From contig NZ_JBBMFD010000001.1 in the NCBI RefSeq assembly GCF_040096205.1, positions 310,001 to 374,000 on the forward strand: a DNA stretch of 64,000 bases. Direction: 5' to 3'. This DNA is from Solibaculum_A intestinale (lineage in GTDB: Bacteria; Bacillota; Clostridia; Oscillospirales; Acutalibacteraceae). Below, one piece after another: positions 7,554-15,550 of the stretch; within the stretch, counting starts at the first letter, position 1; every line of letters starts with the position of its first letter. A model generated the notes under the pieces. The model saw only the letters and a program-made list of their open reading frames with translations. It made no database searches and was not told the DNA's origin. A program made the position numbers and the translations under genes.

Positions 7554-8156
7554 ATGATCGTATCGGTGACCAACCGCCTGCTCTGTTCCGATTCCTTGGA
7601 AGACCGGGTTCGGGCGCTGGCCGAGGGCGGGATTGACTGCATCCTTCTGCGGGAAAAGGACCTGCGGGAGGAAGCGTACGAGGACCTGGCCCTTCGCTGC
7701 CGAGACATCTGTGACGCTTTCGGAACGAAGCTCATCGTCAACAGCCGGGTCGGCGTCGCCAAGCGGCTGGGGATTAACACGGTTCAGGTACCCTTTCCCA
7801 TGCTTCTCGAAAACGAAGGGATCTGCCGGGACTTCCCAAAAGCAGGCGTATCGGTGCACAGCGTTTTCGAGGCAAGGAAGGCCCAAGCCCTGGGCGCCGC
7901 CTTTCTCATTGCCGGACACATTTTCGAGACTGCCTGCAAGCAGGGCCTGCCCCCAAGAGGGCTTTCCTTTTTAAATGAGGTCTGCAGTGCGGTTTCCATC
8001 CCGGTTCTGGCCATCGGCGGCATCCGTCCTAAAAACCTCTCTGCCGTGAAAACGGCGGGGGCGGCCGGCGTGTGCGTCATGTCAGAGCTGATGGCCTGCA
8101 GTGAACCCAATGCCAGGATACAGGAATATAAAGCGGCCTTTTCGGCGAATGGATAA
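7554..8156 (+). CDS. tenI: Thiazole tautomerase TenI-like (ThiE/TenI family)
   Basis: A 200-residue (beta/alpha)8 protein. The region GHIFETACKQGLPPRG (121-136), with His122, and the preceding SVHS match the TenI branch, where His122 of the B. subtilis enzyme is catalytic. ThiE proteins instead carry a phosphate-binding G-P-I-F-x-T-x-T-K signature. TenI would aromatise the thiazole carboxylate made by ThiG. Automatic annotation would probably say 'thiamine phosphate synthase'. RBS AAGGAG lies 11 nt after thiH's last sense codons. It is the last gene before the terminator. No thiE, thiD, thiM or thiC is in the window. Confidence 0.82.
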   Translation: MIVSVTNRLLCSDSLEDRVRALAEGGIDCILLREKDLREEAYEDLALRCRDICDAFGTKLIVNSRVGVAKRLGINTVQVPFPMLLENEGICRDFPKAGVSVHSVFEARKAQALGAAFLIAGHIFETACKQGLPPRGLSFLNEVCSAVSIPVLAIGGIRPKNLSAVKTAGAAGVCVMSELMACSEPNARIQEYKAAFSANG

Positions 8157-8190
8157 AAAGCCCGGCTGGGACTCCCAGCCGGGCTTTTTA
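8157..8190 (+). terminator. Terminator of the thiamine operon
   Basis: An AAAGCCCGGCTGG / CCAGCCGGGCTTT stem with a short loop is followed by a T-rich tail, directly after the tenI stop codon. Confidence 0.9.
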
Positions 8191-8371
8191 TTATACCCTT
8201 TTATGAATACGAATGAAAGCCGGCCGATGCAGGCAAACGAGTTCCTGGCGTCGGCATAATCCGGTGATCCTTTGCTTGTGCCTCTCTCCAGATTTCCTGT
8301 ATGATCAAAGTCATTTTACCGAAGCAATTGCCACTTTCTCGGCGATTCGCTTGTGCATTTGGACGATTTGC

Positions 8372-8399
8372 TTGAAATTTCGACAAAATCATGTATCAT
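8372..8399 (+). promoter_or_regulatory. Probable promoter of the 8430 gene
   Basis: TTGAAA (8372-8377), 16-bp spacer and TATCAT (8394-8399), about 30 nt before the ATG. The rest of 8191-8371 shows nothing that I can name. Confidence 0.5.
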
Positions 8400-8429
8400 T
8401 TAAGACAATATCAAATAGGAGGGAACTTT

Positions 8430-9131
8430 ATGGAAGTGGTTGCGGCGCGAGTGCTCAATGAACTCTATATCTATCTGGATATTGGGTTTCTTCTCATTCT
8501 GCTTGGAATTTTGCTCTATACCAAACGGTATGCAGCCGCGATTTTCGGCATTCTGGGCGGCCTTCTCTATTTTCTTGTGGACTACGGCGGCTTTTACCTT
8601 TTGCTTGGCACCCGGGTGGTCAGCGGCGCGGATCCTTTCTGGTTCTTATTGTGGCTGAGTATGAGCTACGGGTTTACGAATTTCGTGTGGATCTGGCTGT
8701 GGCTTGACCGGGATCATCACAGCCTGGAATGGTCGATTCTCATCATTGCCGGGTGGCTTACCTCGGCGCTTTTGAGCCAGAATTTCGGAGGCGAATTCGC
8801 AGAGGTCTCCATCTCCCGGGGCACCGGCAGCTATCATGGGATTATGGCTATCCTGCTCTTTGTGGGCTATGCGGCCTTGTGCCTGAAAAACATCCAGACC
8901 AAGGAGGAAAAAGACCGGGTGAATCTGAAATGGATTCTTGCCATTGGAATTCTGGTCCAGTTCTCCTGGGAATTTGTTCTGCTCATTACCGGTATCCGTC
9001 CCCAGGGCATTTTGCCGCTGGTGGTCAACTCCCTTCTGGAAACCAATCTGGGACTTCCTTATATTTATTTCATACACAAAGCGGTTACCAAGCGGCGGCG
9101 GGAGGATTTGACCCGAGTATCCCGTTTATGA
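8430..9131 (+). CDS. Seven-helix integral membrane protein, function unknown
   Basis: 233 residues with about seven hydrophobic helices (roughly 12-31, 36-60, 70-93, 99-118, 133-151, 165-187 and 192-214) joined by short loops and a basic C-terminus. I do not recognise a family. Several aromatic-rich helices (FWFLLWLS, FVWIWLWLD) stand out. The ATG at 8430 is chosen because TAGGAGGG lies about 7 nt upstream; an earlier ATG at 8391 overlaps the promoter. It is a single gene, not clearly co-regulated with neighbours. Confidence 0.72.
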   Translation: MEVVAARVLNELYIYLDIGFLLILLGILLYTKRYAAAIFGILGGLLYFLVDYGGFYLLLGTRVVSGADPFWFLLWLSMSYGFTNFVWIWLWLDRDHHSLEWSILIIAGWLTSALLSQNFGGEFAEVSISRGTGSYHGIMAILLFVGYAALCLKNIQTKEEKDRVNLKWILAIGILVQFSWEFVLLITGIRPQGILPLVVNSLLETNLGLPYIYFIHKAVTKRRREDLTRVSRL

Positions 9132-9295
9132 CCTTTTAAATACAATCAAAATCAATGTCATTTGTTTCGCACCTGTCAAATATCGCCGTACGGTATATTC
9201 CTTTTGGGAGACGACACAATAGAATTTACGTATCAAATGGGAAAAGTGTCTTTTTATTCGCCCATTTACCCATATGCTTGGAGGAAATCCCGCCT

Positions 9296-10006
9296 ATGAT
9301 TGATGATAGGATTCAAAACGAAAACCGAATCAAAAAGCCGGCAGCCATGCCCAAGGCGACCGTTCCTTCCTTCGCCAGGGGGCTTAACTTCTATAAGCTG
9401 TTCTGGGTCTTTTTCATCGGCTGTTTTCTGGGCGTAGTGGTGGAGACAGTCTTTTACCTGGTAACTGAGCTTCGCTTTACCAACCGTACGGGGCTTCTTT
9501 ACGGCCCTTTCAACCTGGTCTATGGGTTCGGCGCTCTTTTGATGACCATCGGCCTTCACTGGCTGACGAAAAAACATGCCGTCTGGATTTTTCTCGGCGG
9601 CTCCGTCCTGGGCGGCGGGTTTGAATATCTGTGCAGCTGGGTGCAGGAGACGCTATTCGGTACCGTTTCCTGGCAGTACCGTCATCTGCCTTTTAACCTG
9701 AACGGACGGGTCAGCCTGCTGTTTTGTATGTTCTGGGGAGCCCTTGCCCTTTTGTGGCTTCGTTGGTTTTATCCGAAGCTATCGAACTTCATTGAAAAGA
9801 TCCCCAACAAAGCTGGGATTCCCCTGACCTGGGTGCTGGTGGCGTTTATGCTCTTTAACATCACCGTCTCCGCCCTGGCAGTATCGCGCCAGTCCCAACG
9901 GCATAACGGCATTGCGGCTTCCAACGCCGTGGACGAATATTTCGACGAGCACTATCCGGACGATTATCTCAAACGGGTATATCCCAGCATGCAGTTTGTA
10001 AATTGA
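9296..10006 (+). CDS. CmpB-like putative ABC-transporter type IV membrane protein
   Basis: 236 residues. After a polar N-terminus come about five membrane helices with the family-typical acidic FLGVVVETVFY, GLLYGPFNLVYGFGALL and GGGFEYLCSWVQE segments, which I recognise as the 'putative ABC-transporter type IV' (CmpB) family. The biochemical role is unknown and no ATPase is adjacent. The ATG at 9296 follows TTGGAGGAAA by about 10 nt; an earlier ATG at 9155 would add 47 unrelated residues. Confidence 0.75.
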   Translation: MIDDRIQNENRIKKPAAMPKATVPSFARGLNFYKLFWVFFIGCFLGVVVETVFYLVTELRFTNRTGLLYGPFNLVYGFGALLMTIGLHWLTKKHAVWIFLGGSVLGGGFEYLCSWVQETLFGTVSWQYRHLPFNLNGRVSLLFCMFWGALALLWLRWFYPKLSNFIEKIPNKAGIPLTWVLVAFMLFNITVSALAVSRQSQRHNGIAASNAVDEYFDEHYPDDYLKRVYPSMQFVN

Positions 10007-10068
10007 TACACCAAAAGTTTCCTTCTTTCATAAACTGGGAAGAGTACCGTGAAAGCGAGGGATACCCG

Positions 10069-10356
10069 ATGCAACCATCCTCTTCTTCACCCATCTCTCC
10101 GGAGGCATCAAAGGCGTTGGCCGAATTCATTCAAACGGTTGCCGCGGACGAAGCCGCTCTGACCCAGACCCTCAGCCAGGAAAGCGAAAAGCTGCAAGGC
10201 GCGCTTTCTATCGGCGGTCTTACGGAAGAAAAGGCCGACCAGCTGAGCAATTCTCTGAAATCGGTAGCGGCTACGGCTCAAAAGCTGCAGCTGGATTTGC
10301 AGGAAGCTTTCCGGCTTTTGTCCAGTGTAACCGAGACACGTTCTCCCAAGGCATAG
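10069..10356 (+). CDS. Small helical protein, unknown
   Basis: A 95-residue, mostly hydrophilic, alpha-helical protein with a Ser/Pro-rich start (MQPSSSSPISPEAS) and heptad-like Leu/Ala spacing, with no cysteine. It may associate into a coiled coil. The ATG at 10069 follows GCGAGGGA; a TTG at 10003 overlapping the previous stop is possible but has no binding site. I recognise no family. It lies right after the CmpB-like gene and ends at a terminator, so the two are probably one transcript. Confidence 0.6.
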   Translation: MQPSSSSPISPEASKALAEFIQTVAADEAALTQTLSQESEKLQGALSIGGLTEEKADQLSNSLKSVAATAQKLQLDLQEAFRLLSSVTETRSPKA

Positions 10357-10414
10357 CAAAAAAAGAAAAGGGTAGGCGGCGTGACTTCGCACCGCCTGCC
10401 CTTTTCTTTTTTTG
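10357..10414. terminator. Strong bidirectional terminator
   Basis: A long stem (AAAAGAAAAGGGTAGGCGG with its near-complement) is flanked by an A-run on the left and a T-run on the right. It ends the plus-strand transcript. It may also act on the convergent two-component operon, whose last gene ends at 10509. Confidence 0.85.
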
Positions 10415-10508
10415 ATGCCTGTTCAATGGAAGCATACCCTCAAAAATGAAATCCTATGCCAATGAAGCTGCGTCCCACGCTTTCAGAAGAGTAATTCCTG
10501 CAGCAAGC

Positions 10509-11330
10509 TTAATCAGCCGGAAGAGACGCTTCTTCCTGTTCGGAGGCGGACTCCTGCGGCTTGCCCGCGTTCTGCCATCCCCAGGGCTGGCTGGGCTGAA
10601 TCAAAAAGAAATTGGAAAGGAACCGCTTGCGCCAAGTCCCCGTCTGGTACAGGCCGCTTGGAACCACCTCCAGCGCCAGCTCCCCCTTTCCCATGCTGCC
10701 GTATACCTGAAGCTGGGCCTTTTCCGAAGAAAAGCCCTCGCTGGAATACACCCAGTCATCCACCATATCCAGTCCCAGATAGGAGATAAAGCTGCGCATT
10801 ATTCCCATTTTCTGCGACTCGGTGTGTCCCGTTAGCCTTTCGTCCCGCAGATAAATGGACAGCAGTTTGTTCGTCTTCCCCTCCATCTGGTAATAAAACT
10901 GAAAGGTATCGGCAATCTGCACCGTATACTTGGCGAGTTTCACCGTTTCGTCCCCATCCCGCCAGGTGATTCCAATCTGGGAAAAGGACTGGGTCTTCGC
11001 AATGTCCTCCGCTATGGTTTCAGACAGCAAACCCGCTGCAATCACGTCTCCAAGCTGTGCATTGAGGTACATCCGCATCATGGAATCGTCCACATTGGTA
11101 AAGGACACCAAATTCGAAGCAGCTTCGTCGTAAATGCGATGGATGGCACGCACCAGATAAATCTCCTTCGCCTCCGGGTCGATGGTAGCCGTTACCTGCT
11201 GCCGGGGGTGGGCGGTATGCAGCAGCTCGTTGTCCTGCTGGCGGAAATATTCCAGCGGCGCAAAGGCAGCCAGGCAAACCAAAACCAACGTCAGCAGCAC
11301 CGCTGCAACACTTTTAAGCCTGCGTCGCAT
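10509..11330 (-). CDS. Secreted or membrane-anchored partner of a two-component system
   Basis: 273 residues with one N-terminal hydrophobic segment (about 7-27, after MRRRLK), so anchored outside or exported. The remainder is a mixed alpha/beta domain with no motif that I recognise, ending in an acidic, Glu/Ser-rich tail. The ATG at 11330 lies 17 nt inside the end of the histidine kinase gene, which suggests translational coupling. By context it may sense or modulate the kinase's extracellular signal, but this is inference. Confidence 0.7.
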   Translation of the reverse strand: MRRRLKSVAAVLLTLVLVCLAAFAPLEYFRQQDNELLHTAHPRQQVTATIDPEAKEIYLVRAIHRIYDEAASNLVSFTNVDDSMMRMYLNAQLGDVIAAGLLSETIAEDIAKTQSFSQIGITWRDGDETVKLAKYTVQIADTFQFYYQMEGKTNKLLSIYLRDERLTGHTESQKMGIMRSFISYLGLDMVDDWVYSSEGFSSEKAQLQVYGSMGKGELALEVVPSGLYQTGTWRKRFLSNFFLIQPSQPWGWQNAGKPQESASEQEEASLPAD

Positions 11331-12750
11331 CTCCCTCTTCCTCTCCTTTCCAGCATCTGAGCAGGAATCGCACCGAAGTCCCCTCTCCCAGTACGCTTTC
11401 AAATTCCAGCTTGGTGCCGTGCAGCTCGGCGATTTTCTGGCAGATGGCGAGGCCCAGCCCCGCGCCGCCGCAGGCTCTGGCTCTGGACTTGTCCACCATA
11501 TAGAAGGGTTCCACGATACGTGACAGCTTCTCCTTTGGAATACCGCACCCTTTGTCGGTGACGCAGACGCCGTAGCGGCTGCCTTCGATCGTTCCCTTGA
11601 TGTGCACTTGTCCATCCTTGGGGTCCGCTTTTTTCGCGTTGACTACCAGATTTCGGATGAGGCAGTTTAAAAGCGTCTCTTCCGCTAAAACAGTCGCGTC
11701 CTCCGCCTCAATTTCCAGCGTAATTTCGCCCAGGGCCGGTTCCAGCTGCTTTTTGAGCCGATAAAAAAGCATCCCGGTATCCACTGGTTCCAGCACCGCC
11801 GGCTCCTCCGACAGGGCCATCAGGTCCATCAGCTTTCTGGACAGCTCCTCAAGCCGTTTGCTCTCGGAATAGATATAATTGGCATATTTGAGCTGGGTGT
11901 CTTTTTCACAGGGGGTCAGGCGCATCATGTCCGCATAGCCGATGATGGCGGTCATAGGCGTTTTAATTTCATGGGAAAAGCTGGAAATAAAATCTTCCCT
12001 TTGTTTCAACGCGGCGTTTAAGGCCTCGATCTTGTCCTCCACCGCCTGGGCCATCTGGTCAAAACTGCGGCTGAGTTCGCCGATTTCGTCTTGCGAATGG
12101 ATATGGGTACGTTCGCTGTACGCGCCCTTGGCAATTTTTCGGCTGGCTGTATTGAGCTTTTTGATGGGCGCGGTTAGCAGCATGGAAAGAAGGAAAATGG
12201 CGAACAGGGAGATGGCGATGATGATGCCGTTTAAGATTAAAAACGTACGCAACTGCCGGTCCCGTTCGGTAAAAACGCTGGTCATGTCGTAGGCGCTGGC
12301 TACGTAAACGGGATGGTTTTCAATATTCAAATAAGAAGCCAAAAGCATGTAGATTTCCTGCCCGGCCTTTTCCAGCTGATAATCGTCTCCATTGGTACCC
12401 AGAACTCCGGCCACCGCTTCTCTGGTTAAGCCCTCGGGAAGGTTCGAAAAAATTTCCTGCCGGTCTTCGGTATAGATGGCGATGCGCTGGGACTTGGTTC
12501 CGGCGTAGCCGGACAGACGGTACCCATATTCGGCCAGCTTTTCATCGGTGAATTCTTCACCGCTGAGTATGTACCCGAGCATGTTTGACTCCAGCGCATA
12601 CCGCTCCAGTGTATGCTGGTTGACGTTCTGCTTAACCGCCAGCTCCAGAGAACGGTCAAAGTTTTCCTTGACCATCAGGGTTCCGCAGACGGAAAAAAGC
12701 AGCGCGGTAATGACGGTAGTGCACAGCACCAGCTTGAGTGAAAACCTCAT
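11314..12750 (-). CDS. Sensor histidine kinase (HAMP, HisKA)
   Basis: A 478-residue membrane kinase with TM1 (about 7-27), a roughly 140-residue extracellular domain, TM2 (170-192), HAMP (about 193-245), and HisKA with phospho-acceptor His260 in SFSHEIKTPMT. The HATPase_c domain shows an N-box-like LIRNLVVNAKKA, DKGCGIP and GGAGLGLAI. It phosphorylates the response regulator encoded just upstream (4-nt overlap). The N-box pattern is slightly divergent (NLVVNAKK) but usable. The stimulus is unknown. Confidence 0.93.
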   Translation of the reverse strand: MRFSLKLVLCTTVITALLFSVCGTLMVKENFDRSLELAVKQNVNQHTLERYALESNMLGYILSGEEFTDEKLAEYGYRLSGYAGTKSQRIAIYTEDRQEIFSNLPEGLTREAVAGVLGTNGDDYQLEKAGQEIYMLLASYLNIENHPVYVASAYDMTSVFTERDRQLRTFLILNGIIIAISLFAIFLLSMLLTAPIKKLNTASRKIAKGAYSERTHIHSQDEIGELSRSFDQMAQAVEDKIEALNAALKQREDFISSFSHEIKTPMTAIIGYADMMRLTPCEKDTQLKYANYIYSESKRLEELSRKLMDLMALSEEPAVLEPVDTGMLFYRLKKQLEPALGEITLEIEAEDATVLAEETLLNCLIRNLVVNAKKADPKDGQVHIKGTIEGSRYGVCVTDKGCGIPKEKLSRIVEPFYMVDKSRARACGGAGLGLAICQKIAELHGTKLEFESVLGEGTSVRFLLRCWKGEEEGDATQA

Positions 12751-13406
12751 GACTCGACCTCAAGCTTATAGCCGATGCGGTAAACGGTCTTGATTTTGTC
12801 CTGCCAGGAAAGCTTTTTGCGCAGCCGTTGAATGTGCAGATCCAGCGTCCTGGTGTTGCCCATAAACTCTTCGCCCCATACCCGTTCAAAGAGCGTTTCC
12901 CGGTACAGAGCGGTGTTTTTATTGCGGGCGAGCATCAAAAGCAGGTCAAATTCCTTGGGGGTCAACTCTATGACTGCCCCGTTCTTGACTACGCTTCTCG
13001 CCTCAATGTCGATGGTGACATCCTCGAGCACAATCTGCGTCTGGCTCTTGTTATAGCGGCGCAGCACCGTCTCGATCCGGGCAAGCAGCTCGTCTACCTC
13101 AAAGGGCTTGACGATGTAGTCGTCCGCCCCCATGCGAAGGCCTTTGACCTTATCGCTGGTGGCGGCGCGGGCGGTGATGAAAATGACGGGGATACGCTGC
13201 GGCTCAATGTATTCCATCAATTCATATCCGTCCAGCTTTGGGAGCATAATGTCCAGCAAAATGAGGTCGTACTCCCTGTGCTCGATTAAGTCCGCCGCTG
13301 CCGCTCCGTCCAGCGCATATTCACAGGCATAGCCAGCCTTTGCAAGACCGGCCTGAATCAGTTCCACTATGGCGATTTCGTCTTCTACAATTAATATCCG
13401 GTTCAT
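12747..13406 (-). CDS. OmpR/PhoB-family response regulator
   Basis: 219 residues. The receiver domain has acidic Glu8/Asp9, phospho-acceptor Asp52 (LILLDIMLPKLDG), Thr in IFITARA and Lys in YIVKPFE. A winged-helix DNA-binding domain (about 125-219) contains ELTPKEFDLLLML and TRTLDLHIQRLRKKL. It is the first gene of the regulator-kinase-secreted protein operon; a TATAAT at 13456-13461 (minus) probably belongs to its promoter. Confidence 0.95.
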   Translation of the reverse strand: MNRILIVEDEIAIVELIQAGLAKAGYACEYALDGAAAADLIEHREYDLILLDIMLPKLDGYELMEYIEPQRIPVIFITARAATSDKVKGLRMGADDYIVKPFEVDELLARIETVLRRYNKSQTQIVLEDVTIDIEARSVVKNGAVIELTPKEFDLLLMLARNKNTALYRETLFERVWGEEFMGNTRTLDLHIQRLRKKLSWQDKIKTVYRIGYKLEVES

Positions 13407-13697
13407 TTGTGCAATCCCTCGCGCAATCGAAAATTTGAGATGAATCCCTTTTTTTATTATACCGAATTTGTTGACATAAATCTACTATCCTTTTTCATTT
13501 TCATAATTTTGAAATATCTTATTGCTCTTTTCCGTGGCCCGGCCGTTCTTTACGGGACGGACAATCCTCTGACGATTTGCGGCCGCTTTTCAAAATCCAG
13601 CGGATTTCTTCGTCAAAATTTGCGGTATGGGGATGTATATTGCCAGGTAAATCAAACAAAATAAAAAGGAAACCAAAACACAGGAGGCATGATATCC

Positions 13698-13871
13698 ATG
13701 ACGACAAAAGAACTTTTGTATGTGGAAGACGCACTGGGCCACGAGAAATATTTCCAGACCAAGTGCAACGAGACGGCAAACCAGATTCAGGACGCAGACT
13801 TGAAAGCCTGTGTCCAGCAAATGGCGCAGAAGCATCAGCAGATCTTCCAGAGTTTTTACGGCTTGCTTTGA
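13698..13871 (+). CDS. Small helical protein, spore-coat-like
   Basis: 57 residues, all-helical and Gln-rich (ANQIQDADLKACVQQMAQKHQQIF). It resembles half of a CotF/ferritin-like helical bundle, and the neighbouring gene is clearly CotF-like, so a spore-coat role is likely but inferred. The ATG at 13698 is preferred over one at 13689 because AGGAGG at about 13683-13687 is properly spaced only for the former. No clear sigma-E or sigma-K promoter was identified in 13407-13690. Confidence 0.7.
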   Translation: MTTKELLYVEDALGHEKYFQTKCNETANQIQDADLKACVQQMAQKHQQIFQSFYGLL

Positions 13872-13892
13872 TGACGAAAGGAGAAAAGAAAC

Positions 13893-14138
13893 ATGGATGA
13901 CAAAAACCTGATGGAAAACCTTCTCCATTTAGAGAAAGGGGTCTGCGACCTCTTTATGCACGGAACCATCGAATCTCCCACAGCAAACGTGCATCAGGCG
14001 TTCAGTACCGCCCTCAACGACGCGCTGTGCATGCAAGATACCATTTATGACAAGATGGCGGCAAAGGGCTGGTATCCCACCGAGCAGGCGGAGCAGAACA
14101 AAGTGGATTCCGTTAAGCAGAAGTTCAGCGCCCAGTAA
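13893..14138 (+). CDS. Spore coat protein, CotF family
   Basis: 81 residues with the CotF-family ending: DALCMQDTIYDKMAAKGWYP, then TEQAEQNKVDSVKQKF. This two-helix motif is typical of short clostridial CotF-like coat proteins made in the mother cell. It follows the 57-residue gene by 21 nt, with an AAAGGAG site, and a terminator comes next, so the two form an operon. Confidence 0.85.
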   Translation: MDDKNLMENLLHLEKGVCDLFMHGTIESPTANVHQAFSTALNDALCMQDTIYDKMAAKGWYPTEQAEQNKVDSVKQKFSAQ

Positions 14139-14150
14139 ACAAAACGGTTA

Positions 14151-14191
14151 AAAAAGCACATGCCCGAAGATATTTGGGCCTGTGCTTTTTA
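14151..14191 (+). terminator. Terminator of the coat-gene pair
   Basis: An AAAAAGCACA-GCCC / GGGC-TGTGCTTTTT hairpin ends in a T-run, 12 nt after the CotF-like stop. The stretch 14192-14444 holds no gene that I can support. Confidence 0.85.
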
Positions 14192-14444
14192 TTGTTATGC
14201 ATGCTCAGACGCAGCAAAGCAGCCGTTTGTATCGGAGCATCCATACGCTTTTTTAAATGGGAATGAGTGTAACTATGCTTCACTCCCCAAGCAGATTGGT
14301 TAAACACGGGTAGCAAGGTTCGGTTTAATAAGGCAGAAGAATACGAAAATGACGGTACATTACGCACGTTTCCCCTTCTGTTCTGACGGATGACCGCATT
14401 AATTAAATGCCTCTCAAACACGATGGATAAATCAGAAGAAATAC

Positions 14445-14492
14445 AAAAGAACCGCTTAAACATTGGGTTTTCCTGCATTTAAGCGGTTCTTT
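14445..14492 (-). terminator. Hairpin downstream of the exosporium pseudogene
   Basis: A 15-bp stem (AAAGAACCGCTTAAA with its complement) with a 17-nt loop. It is positioned to end minus-strand transcription coming from the collagen-like gene. Confidence 0.6.
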
Positions 14493-14625
14493 CTTGCCTT
14501 TATGGTGTAAAAAAGATTTCTCTATACTTGTTCCCATTTTGAATGCGTATATCGTATTTTGCAGCTGTTTATCTTCTTTAGACTATTCTGTTTTCTGACA
14601 GCTTCGATTGGTTACTCTGTTTCAT

Positions 14626-15171
14626 TTAAGGAATGGTCGTAAGCACTGTAACGGCCACGCCTCTGGTTAGAACCCTACACCCTGACTTGTCGTCAACCGC
14701 ACGGATAACAGAGAGTCTTGTGTTACCCCAACACTTCCGGTTCCGATTGCAAGGTAATTTGGCGTTTCAGCATTACTTGATCCTGTGATTGTAGCCGTTA
14801 TACCTGTGCCGACAGGATCAGTGAAGCCGCATGGACTTGTAAAAATCTCTGCGGTCAAGTTTGTTTCGGCCGGAAGCGTATTATCTCTGACGTTTAATAT
14901 AAGACCGACAATTGTAACATGGGCCGATAGCGTCACTGTACTGGACGTAAATAGAGAAGGGGATGAAGATGTTCCCAATCCACCCCATCCTCCGTCACTA
15001 ACAAGCTGGTCAGTTGCTAAATATATAGGCTGTACTGCCCGGTCCACCAGTAGGTCCCGTCGGTCCTATAACAGGGCAGAGACAGGGCGGACACGGTGGT
15101 GGACAAGGAAAGGGTGGGCACGGACGGCAGCATTCAAAATCGCCGCGGCCGTCGTGGTGATAAACGTGCAT
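14626..15171 (-). pseudogene. Collagen-like exosporium glycoprotein (BclA type), two frameshifts
   Basis: The ATG at 15171 follows GGAGG by 7 nt and starts a 53-codon frame. This has a Cys/Pro-rich head (CCRPCPPFPCPPPCPPCLCP), one very short collagen-like run (GPTGPTGGPG), then TAYIFSN and a TGA at 15010-15012. The typical C-terminal domain continues in another frame (ATDQLVSDGGWGG, VGLILNVRDNTLPAETNL, FTSPCGFTDP) down to a TAA at 14667-14669. A third frame supplies the expected last strand (VLTRGVAVTVLTTIP) and stop at 14626-14628. One extra base near TATATATTTA (about 15020-15030) and one missing G in the GGG run (about 14674) would restore a single gene. It would have coated the spore surface. 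Confidence 0.72.
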
Positions 15172-15210
15172 CAAAAGACCTCCATATCGTGATGAGGCGC
15201 AGAATTTTCC

Positions 15211-15250
15211 TCAAAGGATACAACCCATTCTATATTGGAGTATCCTTTGA
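15211..15250. repeat. 11-bp inverted repeat upstream of the exosporium pseudogene
   Basis: TCAAAGGATAC (15211-15221) is perfectly complementary to 15240-15250, with an 18-nt AT-rich loop. It lies 40-80 nt before the pseudogene start and may be a regulatory hairpin or an operator. Confidence 0.4.
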
Positions 15251-15348
15251 GCTTCTGAGCGCAAGAGAGGACGTCCATATAGATCTTTTACCGTGCTCCT
15301 CGCACTCCGCGAAAACTAAAAGGTTTTCCCAAACACTGCTATAGAATA

Positions 15349-15396
15349 ACAACAGACCTGCCCTTTATCTTTCAATAAAAGGCAGGTCTGTATTGT
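15349..15396 (-). terminator. Terminator after tRNA-Pro
   Basis: An ACAGACCTGCC / GGCAGGTCTGT stem with an 18-nt loop lies immediately downstream of the tRNA 3' end. The minus-strand tail is TTGTTATTCT. Confidence 0.7.
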
Positions 15397-15473
15397 TGGT
15401 CCGAGTGACAGGAGTCGAACCTGCGGCCTCTTGAACCCCATTCAAGCGCGCTACCAATCTGCGCTACACCCGG
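15397..15473 (-). tRNA. tRNA-Pro (anticodon GGG)
   Basis: A cloverleaf can be drawn: acceptor CCGGGTG/CACTCGG, D-arm GCGC-AGATTGGTA-GCGC, anticodon arm CTTGA-ATGGGGT-TCAAG with GGG at 34-36, and T-arm with GGTTCGACTCC. A discriminator A and encoded CCA follow. The ATGGGGT loop with G37 is usual for proline tRNAs. Confidence 0.95.
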
Positions 15474-15550
15474 ATACTTGCTTTACCAAAGCAACAGTAG
15501 CTATTATAGCGTATCCATCTATATTTTGTCAAGAGGCTTTCTGCATTATT

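Noticed and set aside
14125..14478. 117-codon open frame on the minus strand opposite the coat genes
   Set aside because: No RBS, no family-like pattern, and it runs into two terminator hairpins; likely chance.
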